This document shows, piece by piece, positions 18,378 to 25,680 of a stretch of DNA of 64,000 nt. The number at the start of each line of letters is the position of its first letter. Within the stretch, counting starts at the first letter, position 1. The notes beneath the pieces are model-generated. The model saw nothing but the letters and a program-made list of their open reading frames with translations. It did not search any database and was not told the origin of the DNA. A program made the position numbers and the translations under genes. The stretch is from contig JAPFFF010000049.1 in assembly GCA_039105265.1 (NCBI GenBank), positions 62,001 to 126,000 of the forward strand, in the 5' to 3' direction. Source of the stretch: Tritrichomonas musculus. Lineage: Eukaryota > Parabasalia > Tritrichomonadida > Tritrichomonadidae.

Positions 18378-18608
18378 ATGACTGAATTAAGTGATTATAA
18401 GAGGGAAATTCCTGAACTTAAAAGAATCAAACGAGCGCTAAAAGAGAAATGCTACGACTATAAACAGCATCTCAATAACGTAAAATCAGGTATGCTTGGC
18501 TCAAATGGATTAGCAGTAAGAGAATCGTTAATTGAAGATATTGAATCTTTAAAAGAGAAAGTTCACAAACTCGAAAAAGAATTTGATAGATTAACCAACA
18601 AAGAGTAA
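18378..18608 (+). CDS. Small coiled-coil Polinton protein (76 residues)
   Basis: Almost entirely charged helix (KREIPELKRIKRALKEKCYD, EDIESLKEKVHKLEKEFDRL). It lies directly before the conserved 18,635 gene, just as the basic 79-residue gene at 42,628 precedes the E homologue, so it may be a positional counterpart. Sequence similarity between the two is not convincing. Confidence 0.5.
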   Translation: MTELSDYKREIPELKRIKRALKEKCYDYKQHLNNVKSGMLGSNGLAVRESLIEDIESLKEKVHKLEKEFDRLTNKE

Positions 18609-18634
18609 GATGTATGGAGATTTTTTGCACTGAA

Positions 18635-19240
18635 ATGTCAAGTATTATGAATAAAGCACGTATATTGAGCTCTGAAAACGATGCAAGTGTAAAACAGAGT
18701 CAAGAAACAAATATAGAAATCAAATTAGCTCCTCAACGAGGAAGTACAGTAGCATATCCACAAATACCCCAACCACAAAATGTAAATTTTACTATGCCGC
18801 GAACGGAGTTCGAGTCAATGAAATTGCCGACCCTACAGGAGGGGTTTGCTTCTCAATACATACCTCAAACCAACAGTGTTGCCCAAGAAAGGGGGCTTGC
18901 AGATTTAGGAAATGAGTTGGATACACTTGAAAAGAAAAACAAATTTTTGGAGTTGCTTGTTGGGATGTATGAGAATAACCCATTAAAGGTAAACTCTTAT
19001 GTAGTATGTAAATCAACCTTATTAATGGATATGATAAAGCTGTTGACAGATTGTGATAAAGTTGATTTGGTTATTGAAGATGAAGAGCCTGGTTGTTGTG
19101 TTGCTAGTGTTGCAAAACTGATAAAGATTGATAAGATATTAATCACTAAAGATGGTAAATCCGAAGAACTAAAATACTGCTACAATCATGTCTATACAGA
19201 GTTTGTCAAATATGCAATATCACTCAAATATTGTTGTTAA
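18635..19240 (+). CDS. Conserved Polinton protein, ARILSSE / LVIEDE family
   Basis: 201 residues from the chosen start. I preferred the third ATG because the homologue at 42,889 begins MSGTLRQARILSSE against MSSIMNKARILSSE here, and because a T-run lies 10 nt upstream. The conserved C-terminal domain (NPLKVNSYVVCKSTLLMDMI, LLTDCDKVDLVIEDE, CC pair, KIDKILITKDGK) is shared with 42,889 (E) and 63,331 (F). A variable Pro/Gln-rich middle contains several mini-hairpins (18,730-18,742 and 18,800-18,812). Function unknown. Confidence 0.65.
   Translation: MSSIMNKARILSSENDASVKQSQETNIEIKLAPQRGSTVAYPQIPQPQNVNFTMPRTEFESMKLPTLQEGFASQYIPQTNSVAQERGLADLGNELDTLEKKNKFLELLVGMYENNPLKVNSYVVCKSTLLMDMIKLLTDCDKVDLVIEDEEPGCCVASVAKLIKIDKILITKDGKSEELKYCYNHVYTEFVKYAISLKYCC
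18800..18812. repeat. Mini-hairpin CGAAC-GGA-GTTCG in coding sequence
   Basis: A perfect 5-bp stem with a 3-nt GGA loop in the variable middle of the 18,635 gene. A second one, TCCTC-AAC-GAGGA, lies at 18,730-18,742. These match the stem and loop style of the double hairpins elsewhere. Confidence 0.4.
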
Positions 19241-19264
19241 TTACTTTTTCTTAATAAGAAATGA

Positions 19265-19279
19265 CTTACTTTTAGTAAG
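19265..19279. repeat. Mini-hairpin CTTACT-TTT-AGTAAG
   Basis: A perfect 6-bp stem with a TTT loop lies between the 18,635 gene and the small membrane-protein gene. It is shortly downstream of the TAA at 19,240, so it could also serve a 3'-end role. Confidence 0.4.
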
Positions 19280-19298
19280 GCTTTTTTTCGAAGGAAAA

Positions 19299-19430
19299 AT
19301 GTTTTGTGAGATACTTTTATGTATGATTCTAGCTGTTAATGTTATGGAGTTATTTGTGATAATATCAGCATTGAAACCTGATGAACCACCTGAATTAAGT
19401 GAAGAGATGCGACAGAAACTTTATTGCTAA
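19299..19430 (+). CDS. Tiny single-span membrane protein (43 residues)
   Basis: It starts MFCEILLCMILAVNVMELFV, one hydrophobic segment, and ends in PDEPPELSEEMRQKLYC. The tail matches the 47-residue product at 33,871-34,014 in element D (KPPELTDEMRKRLYS), which supports both as genuine. The start follows a T-run (CTTTTTTTCG) and the gene ends 3 bp before the ATPase ATG. A membrane-associated role is inferred from the span only. Confidence 0.6.
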   Translation: MFCEILLCMILAVNVMELFVIISALKPDEPPELSEEMRQKLYC

Positions 19431-19433
19431 GAA

Positions 19434-20312
19434 ATGCTTAAACCTACAAAGTTTGATTATTCGACAGTGTTTTTTTCAGATTCTAGTGATTCAGAAGAGC
19501 TATTTACTGAACCTCAGGTAAAACCCTTTTTTAACATCGACATTGAGATGAGTAAAGCGTATAAAAAAAATGAATCCAAGATATTGAGTGAATCTATTAG
19601 ACCAATTGCTGCTGGTATCTACGCAAATTATAATTCATTGAACATCATTGTTGGAGCTCAAGGAAAGGGTAAATCTCATATTGTATTGCGTGATATTATT
19701 CAAATATCAAGAATCCCTGGTGCTGCTCATTTAATCGTTTATATTAGTAAGAATGGAGTTATAAATGATTCAACATTTGAGGCCCAGCGAGAATTGATTA
19801 AACTTCCTGTGAAAGTCATATCTGATTCAAATGCTGAGAATTACTTAAAAGAACTTGATTTATGGAAAGAATTGTATGATAAATACGTTAATAATAATAC
19901 TCGATTAGATGAAGAGAAGATAAATAAGATGCTCTCCTTTTTATGTATTTCACAGTTGAATTTAATAAAATCTCCTCTAAATACTATCATTTTATGTGAG
20001 GATTTCATTAAATCAAAGCTATTGAAATCAGCTTATTTTACCAATTATATCACTCAATTACGGCACAAACATTCTATTGTCTATGTTAATGTTCAATTCT
20101 TTAAAGCAATACCGACGGATTACAAGAATAATTGCACATCTTTCTTCATATTTAATGGATTCTCACGACAGAAAATGGGTTATATATACCAACAAGTTGT
20201 TATGCCAATTGAATTCGAAGATTTGTGGAGGAGATATTGTTGTATGAAAAATCATGATTTCATCTTAGTGAACACACGAGAAGGTAGTATAGAGTTTATT
20301 AGTTGTGTGTAA
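19434..20312 (+). CDS. DNA-packaging ATPase, FtsK/HerA-A32 type (element B)
   Basis: 292 residues. Walker A is IIVGAQGKGKSHIV (about 75-88), and the Walker B region is NTIILCEDFIKSKLL. A downstream block, YITQLRHKHSIVYVNVQFFKAI, matches the sensor-like RRCRH...LLIQGWK block of the C, D and E copies. Polinton ATPases of this type are thought to pump DNA into the capsid. The ATG is 3 bp after the preceding stop. The N-terminal 50 residues form an acidic extension (FSDSSDSEELFTEPQ). Confidence 0.8.
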   Translation: MLKPTKFDYSTVFFSDSSDSEELFTEPQVKPFFNIDIEMSKAYKKNESKILSESIRPIAAGIYANYNSLNIIVGAQGKGKSHIVLRDIIQISRIPGAAHLIVYISKNGVINDSTFEAQRELIKLPVKVISDSNAENYLKELDLWKELYDKYVNNNTRLDEEKINKMLSFLCISQLNLIKSPLNTIILCEDFIKSKLLKSAYFTNYITQLRHKHSIVYVNVQFFKAIPTDYKNNCTSFFIFNGFSRQKMGYIYQQVVMPIEFEDLWRRYCCMKNHDFILVNTREGSIEFISCV

Positions 20313-20342
20313 AAAAATATGGTATATTCAAAGTATATTTTT

Positions 20343-20801
20343 TTAGTCTAATACAATATTTTGATGAGTACCCTTAAATATTGTTGGTTCTGGTATATCA
20401 TATTTCTCTCTTAGCTTTAATAACATATCACGGTTTGTTTTGTTGATTCGTTCAATAGAATAGTTATAATATTCATGTTCTTTATATACTTGCTTTTCTG
20501 TATTACCGTTAACAAAGAACTCTAATGAATTACAGTTAATTCTTCTCCTTGTATTAGATGTTAAAACAACATGCTCAAACCCCATTTCTTTGATTTTATC
20601 TGGGTAGAATCTAATTGTTTTATCCGGTGATTGTAGTGAAATGTATAACACTTTCGCAATAAAACTCGATTTGTTGATAATAGGATATTTTTCGCAAAGC
20701 AGTGTGAAATCACATTTATTGAAATCATCTGGGTTTTCCAATAGTGAGATAAGATTGTTGATATATTCGAAAACTCTAAGTGATTTGCTATTGCAAGCCA
20801 T
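20343..20801 (-). CDS. Conserved Polinton protein, VFEYINNLISL family
   Basis: 152 residues, clearly homologous to 62,387-62,836 in element F: FEYINNLISLLENPDDF / YDYINNVISLAEHPEDF, FYPDKIKEMGFEHVVL / IYPDKIKEYDIEHIVL, NTRRRINCNSLEFFVNG / NSRRKINYKMQEFFVNG, YYNYSIE. The two genes also share the upstream stretch TTTTTATTTC...TACAAAATG. Mixed alpha/beta; function unknown. Confidence 0.65.
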   Translation of the reverse strand: MACNSKSLRVFEYINNLISLLENPDDFNKCDFTLLCEKYPIINKSSFIAKVLYISLQSPDKTIRFYPDKIKEMGFEHVVLTSNTRRRINCNSLEFFVNGNTEKQVYKEHEYYNYSIERINKTNRDMLLKLREKYDIPEPTIFKGTHQNIVLD

Positions 20802-20819
20802 TTTGTAATGAAATAAAAA

Positions 20820-21074
20820 TTTAAAAAAATATTTGATTTACTGTTTGGCTGTCAATTGGAGGCTCAAATTATTCGACTCTAAAAAAGTGCTAGAAATCAT
20901 TGAGTTTCATAGTTGGGGCTCACAGTGTTGTAGACAGTGAGTTAGAAAACCTTGAGTTCTGAAAATGGGTTAGAAAATAAGGAAAATCGCATGAAACCCT
21001 TGAGCGACTAACATGGAGTAGGCCGCCAGATGTGATTTATTATCTGACCCCCAATACGCACATACATCACTACT
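20820..21074. repeat. Right terminal region of element B
   Basis: Non-coding. It contains GGAGGCTC and AAAAAAGTGCTAGAAATC, which resemble the GGAGGTC...AAAAAAGTGCCAAAAT blocks of the element E terminal repeat. It finishes in CACTACT at 21,074, where the fibre-like gene of element C begins. No matching left copy lies in the window. Confidence 0.5.
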
Positions 21075-24021
21075 GTGGTCTTGATGATGATAAATCAACA
21101 GTTTCTTCATAATATATTGGAAATTTGAAATAATCAAAATACACAGTTCTTTGATGCAATATTATTACTATATTATGGAGATTTCCGTCTGTATCATAGA
21201 ATAATATTCTTATTTCATCACATAGTGCATAATATCCTACTATATATTCCAGTTTAATTACATTATTTTCAATTTTTAGATAATGAATTGACATATCCGA
21301 ATTCCCCTTCTTGATTGGACCACAGCCAATGGCGCATCTTTTTATTAGTTCTTCTTTTGTTTCATAATTTGACAAGTCAACAGGTTCTGGAATCTCACTC
21401 TTTACTTGCTCAATAGCACGGGTCAATTCTGTTTTCTGAGCAAAATTATCTTGGAGAAATGCAAGATTAACAACACAGTTTAAGTTTGTTTCATCATAAT
21501 CTTCATTTGCAATATAGCAACTTATTACGTTGATTTTATGTTGATTATCTAAATCATAAACTACACCAAAACTTGAGCACATTTCTAATGTTAATGCTAT
21601 ATTTTGAACGCCATTATTTAAAAAATAATCATTATTATTAATACTTGATATAGTGAATATTCCTTGATATTTAATATTTTCGTCAGTTTTATCATATCCA
21701 TCAAATAACATTCCATATTTTTTCCATTTTTCTAAATATTGACTTGCATTAGTATAAAGAACCGAAAGAGTATTAATACTATTAGCTTCATCAAAAGTTA
21801 ATTCTAATTCTTGATTGAAAGAAATTTTTTTATCAATTATTTCTGGAATCTCTGTTTTTAACGCATATTTTCCATCCGCTTCTTCCTTTGAAATATAACC
21901 CGATAAATCGACTGTTTTGAGCTGTTTCATATGATTATCTATCAATTTTTTGACTGCCTTTGCTGTAATCAGCTGTTTATTAGTCAGTTCTTCGCCCAAC
22001 AAAATCGGTTTCTGTTCTCTTGTCATCGACATAATCCAAGCAGCTGAAGGACAATTTTCTGCATATACATCTAAATACGGAACATTTATTCGAAAATCTT
22101 CATACTCTCCGTCTATTTTAATCTCCTCATTGTCATCAACTCCATAGCAAAGATATCGGAAACATTTCTTGTCAAACGCCTCTATTTCTTCAATAAATTC
22201 CAGCGCAGTTCGAATCTCTCTTGGAGTCGCAAGAACATCAACGTCCCGAACTATTGCCTCCGCTCCTTCCGAAACCTCTTCACCAGCAAAACAAAATCTT
22301 TTTACCTTTGATATTCCCTCTGCCGCCAACGATAAAAGCGCCTTTGGACCGCCGACAAAATTTACTGTGGCACCAGCTATACACACAACATCTTTGACAT
22401 AATTAAACCAATTTGTCTTGTTTTTCATGTCGTTTAGTTGTTTTTGGAGGTTTGAATAAAGATTTTGCAGCTCAGATATTCTATTATTTGCTATATCTAC
22501 TGTATTTCCCAAAGAATTTAGAACAAAAAGATGAGACTCAATATTTTCCCCAATAACGACGCCAGAAGTCTGTATATTACAGTTTGTGTATAAAGTACTG
22601 CATGCTTCAGGTCTTGGTACGACAGAATAATACCCACATCCTGCCAGAAACTCAAAAGTATTTCCTCCTTCTTTATACGAAACATCTGGTATCGGAAAAA
22701 TTACTTCTTTGTCAGAGGGCATATAAAGTATCAGGCCGTAAGGAGGATTCCCAATATCTATTCGGCTATTGTAGTGGAAAGGAATATATTTATAACAATT
22801 TTCTGAAACAACTTTATAGCACGATTCTGACTCATAACTACTATGAGAATACCCAAATTCAGAGGTATATTCTATTCCGTTTATATTTAGACTTGCCGAA
22901 AAATTACATGACTCTTTCTTGGTACATTTCAGTAGAACACTCCAATATCCGTCTTTATCTTCGTATTTTGCCACTTCGCAATCGTTAAATGTACAAAGTC
23001 CTTTCTCAACAATGACTTCAAAAGGATTTTTGTCGGAATAATTATGTATCCAATTCTTTAGGACGTATCGATTTGTGTCGTTTTGCTCAATGAAAATTCC
23101 TTGATATGTATGTTTGAAGAACTCAGTTTCTCCTTTGATTGATTTGGAGCCAGGAATATTGTATGACAAATTATTGCCGACCCATTCATTATTTTGCTTT
23201 GTGAGTTTGAAATCTGTACCAAATACCTCATCATGGAACTCAAAAGTTTGTCCATCTAAAAGCTTGTCAAATTCTTCGGTTCCGGGAATATAACCCCAAT
23301 CAGCATAATAATACTGTTCATTTTCTGTGCAGCCATAAGACTTCATCTCATAGAAATTCGGTAAAGGAGAAGTATAAAGTTTGAGACAATTTTCTGCATC
23401 GATATTATTACATTTGATATTTATGAGGTTAGATTCCTTGTTTGAAATATATTGCTTCACCTTTCCTGTAAAGTTTATTTTCATAAAACCAGAAGTAAAG
23501 AGGTCAAAAGGATTATCAAGAGATTCCTTACTCATATAAATTCTGGCGGATAATTCGTTTTCAATATAGGAAATTGCGTTATTTGAGTCGATTTTGGGAT
23601 TCGTAAATTTGCCTGTTTTTGTGTCTATTTTTGCTTCCCCAAACGTCGAACAGTTTATTGAAAAAACATTTCCTGAACAGTCAGATGGAATATCTATTTT
23701 AATTTCCAAAATATTGTATTCGTCATTTTCTGCTTTCGACAAGGAGTTTAAATCAAGGGAATAGGCATCAAGACCATCTTCATATGATAATTCATTAACT
23801 GAGCCGGGGGACATTTCCAAAGAGGTTATTCGTTCTTCATGATTTATTAATTGAGATTTCAGAGAGATTCCTCCCAAATTTATATCTTCTCCAACGGTCA
23901 AATCTTGTTCGATATCAGCTGTTTTGGCGCTTATTTCATCACATTTTATTGAGGAAGGATTCTTTGAACCACCCATAAATGCACCGTCTAAAGCGTTCTG
24001 TTTAGTCAGTATTGCTGTCAT
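21070..24021 (-). CDS. Fibre-like (attachment-type) protein, element C
   Basis: 983 residues. The first 727 (from 21,841 to 24,021) are almost identical to the E copy. Features are an N-terminal SAKTADIEQDLTVGEDINLG segment, beta-rich domains with many Cys, a coiled coil NNRISELQNLYSNLQKQLND, and a hydrophobic helix. Phage-fibre-like linkers follow (VDLSGYISKEEADGKYALK, FAQKTELTRAIEQVKSEI). Beyond the first linker the sequence differs completely from E except for the second linker. The end of the frame lies at the boundary with element B. A host-attachment role is inferred from the modular fibre style. Confidence 0.65.
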   Translation of the reverse strand: MTAILTKQNALDGAFMGGSKNPSSIKCDEISAKTADIEQDLTVGEDINLGGISLKSQLINHEERITSLEMSPGSVNELSYEDGLDAYSLDLNSLSKAENDEYNILEIKIDIPSDCSGNVFSINCSTFGEAKIDTKTGKFTNPKIDSNNAISYIENELSARIYMSKESLDNPFDLFTSGFMKINFTGKVKQYISNKESNLINIKCNNIDAENCLKLYTSPLPNFYEMKSYGCTENEQYYYADWGYIPGTEEFDKLLDGQTFEFHDEVFGTDFKLTKQNNEWVGNNLSYNIPGSKSIKGETEFFKHTYQGIFIEQNDTNRYVLKNWIHNYSDKNPFEVIVEKGLCTFNDCEVAKYEDKDGYWSVLLKCTKKESCNFSASLNINGIEYTSEFGYSHSSYESESCYKVVSENCYKYIPFHYNSRIDIGNPPYGLILYMPSDKEVIFPIPDVSYKEGGNTFEFLAGCGYYSVVPRPEACSTLYTNCNIQTSGVVIGENIESHLFVLNSLGNTVDIANNRISELQNLYSNLQKQLNDMKNKTNWFNYVKDVVCIAGATVNFVGGPKALLSLAAEGISKVKRFCFAGEEVSEGAEAIVRDVDVLATPREIRTALEFIEEIEAFDKKCFRYLCYGVDDNEEIKIDGEYEDFRINVPYLDVYAENCPSAAWIMSMTREQKPILLGEELTNKQLITAKAVKKLIDNHMKQLKTVDLSGYISKEEADGKYALKTEIPEIIDKKISFNQELELTFDEANSINTLSVLYTNASQYLEKWKKYGMLFDGYDKTDENIKYQGIFTISSINNNDYFLNNGVQNIALTLEMCSSFGVVYDLDNQHKINVISCYIANEDYDETNLNCVVNLAFLQDNFAQKTELTRAIEQVKSEIPEPVDLSNYETKEELIKRCAIGCGPIKKGNSDMSIHYLKIENNVIKLEYIVGYYALCDEIRILFYDTDGNLHNIVIILHQRTVYFDYFKFPIYYEETVDLSSSRPQ

Positions 24022-24035
24022 TTATTTAGTATTAA

Positions 24036-24368
24036 ATGCCTAAGACATACTTCATTACCAAGAAATACAACAATATTTTGCCCTCAGAATTCACAAATTC
24101 ATTGAATAAACGATATATTTCCTTCCAATATTGTCGAGCTACTTGTAATGGATATCTGGACGGAGAAACAGAAATGCATGCTTCATTTATTCAAAGAGAT
24201 GAGTACGAAGATTCTCTTGTCTGGTACGCCAATTTGACTCCTCCGGACGATAATAGGAAATACGAATTTGTCGGGACAAAAAGAGAGTTTAGGATATGGT
24301 TTACAGATGCTGAAGGGAACGAAATAAAGCCTGACAACTTCACTGTTTTCTTGAAGTTAGAGTACTGA
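24036..24368 (+). CDS. Conserved small beta-rich Polinton protein (element C)
   Basis: 110 residues, starting MPKTYFITKKYNNILPSEF and ending REFRIWFTDAEGNEIKPDNF and VFLKLEY. Related to 12,574-12,966 (B) and nearly identical to 47,677-48,009 (E). Only 14 bp separate its ATG from the ATG of the divergent fibre-like gene, so their promoters must overlap. A minor capsid role is a guess. Confidence 0.6.
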   Translation: MPKTYFITKKYNNILPSEFTNSLNKRYISFQYCRATCNGYLDGETEMHASFIQRDEYEDSLVWYANLTPPDDNRKYEFVGTKREFRIWFTDAEGNEIKPDNFTVFLKLEY

Positions 24369-24413
24369 GGATGTGCAAAAAAAATATTTTACTGTTTTTT
24401 TTATTCATACTCC

Positions 24414-24998
24414 CTAGGACTGTAAGTCATATTGTTTCTTGAAATTGGCATAATAAACGCTGATGTTTTGTCCATTATTATCTGTCATATGAACATATTT
24501 CAAACCATTTTTTGATTCAATAACATGGAGTTTTCTGTATTGAATTCCGTTATAGAAATAGAAAATGTCATTATGAAAATAGTAATTTTCGATTTTATGT
24601 TTTCCCTTTTTTGTTGAATAATCTGTCAGTTTTATTGCTTCATCTGGAATATCATCAACATATTCATAATTTATTCCTTTACATGATGATTTATTTTTTT
24701 GATTTTGTGAAGGAGTTGCCCAACGAAGATTTTCGAGATGATAATTTTGCTTATTTTTGTCGCGATGGTCTACTTGAGATTTATGTTCTGGGTCATCATT
24801 TTGTATAAATTGTTTTGCGATAATAACATGTTTGAAATATGCTTTTTGATTCAATTTTATCTTTAAATATCCTTTATAATCGTGCCATTCTGAAATAATA
24901 TAATGATTTGATTTCTTGCGAATTGTGAAAGGATATTGGTTCAATATTTCATAGTCATTTTCGAAATCTTTAAGAGGGACAAATTCTATTGTTGCCAT
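24414..24998 (-). CDS. HNH homing endonuclease with NUMOD4-like N-terminus
   Basis: 194 residues from the ATG chosen by the T-run motif and by the homologue at 61,739. N-terminus FENDYEILNQYPFTIRKK is NUMOD4-like. The HNH core is HVIIAKQFIQND, SQVDHRDKNKQNYHLENLRW and SQNQKNKSSCKG, with the DH and N-H-L-x-N-L-R-W residues in place. The C-terminal half (INYEYVDDIPDEAIKLTDYS) is probably a DNA-recognition domain. Such enzymes cut DNA and spread by repair. The gene lies just downstream of MCP; element E has no gene at the same place. No intron is associated. Confidence 0.8.
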   Translation of the reverse strand: MATIEFVPLKDFENDYEILNQYPFTIRKKSNHYIISEWHDYKGYLKIKLNQKAYFKHVIIAKQFIQNDDPEHKSQVDHRDKNKQNYHLENLRWATPSQNQKNKSSCKGINYEYVDDIPDEAIKLTDYSTKKGKHKIENYYFHNDIFYFYNGIQYRKLHVIESKNGLKYVHMTDNNGQNISVYYANFKKQYDLQS

Positions 24999-25000
24999 TT

Positions 25001-25018
25001 GCGTTGAGGATAAAAAAA
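25001..25018 (-). promoter_or_regulatory. T-run start-proximal motif before the HNH gene
   Basis: Read on the minus strand, TTTTTTTATCCTCAACGC ends 2 nt before the ATG at 24,998. It matches the consensus TTTTTTATCYYC of other Polinton starts and supports this start over the longer open frame upstream. Confidence 0.5.
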
Positions 25019-25680
25019 TATTTAGAATAAACAATTTACTCTTTTCCTGCAGGAACGCCAGTCTGATAATATTCGACTCCATTAACGCTCCAAGTAAAGT
25101 ATGTATCAGAACAGATCCAGGCCTCACAACTAGGTGGATGTTGGTCTGGAAAATCTGGGTCGGGAATAAAGTATGTGTCATCATCGCCACGATACATTGG
25201 CTGACCTCTGAACGTAACGGTTATTGAAGTACTTCCAGTATCTATTCCGTCAAATACATAGCCTGCATTGCTCCTTTCAAGTTGGAAATTTATACCAAAA
25301 GATGTTCCGTCTGAGCGGCAATTTGTATATCTTTTTCCTGTTGCTGGGTCGTTTAATGGTTGTGTGAAAGAGTCTTCAAATTCTTGTGTGGCTTCTAAGG
25401 CTCCATCTAGTTCGTTTGCGATAAGCTGATGTTGATAAAATCTTGCAGCACAAGTATTGGCAAATTCTGTGTCTGGACATGTTCTTTTATTGACTACAAG
25501 CTGGACATTTTGATACATAATATTGTCGAAACAAGTAATGTCAGCAGGAGATTTTGGAAACATCATCGTGATATTTGTCGCGTTTCTCAAAGGAATTGAC
25601 TTACTGACTTCGATACCGTTTACTTTGGCAGTTCCTTCGAATATTTCTCTTGTAAGTTCCTGAGACGGAATCAATAAAGT

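Larger units (their letters stand above)
10691..21074. mobile_element. Polinton element B (right terminus present, left end lost)
   Basis: About 10.4 kb carrying integrase, MCP, a pVI-like small protein, packaging ATPase and about a dozen small genes. The right end carries a terminal sequence finishing in CACTACT at 21,074, which matches in style the ACTACT ends of C and E. No left terminal repeat and no PolB were found. Most of its frames are open, so it looks fairly young but incomplete, having been joined to A at about 10,691. Confidence 0.75.

Noticed and set aside
22584-22988. A 134-codon + strand frame inside the fibre-like gene, repeated at 46,225-46,629.
   Set aside because: It is the antisense shadow of the fibre gene. 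It recurs only because the two fibre copies are nearly identical.
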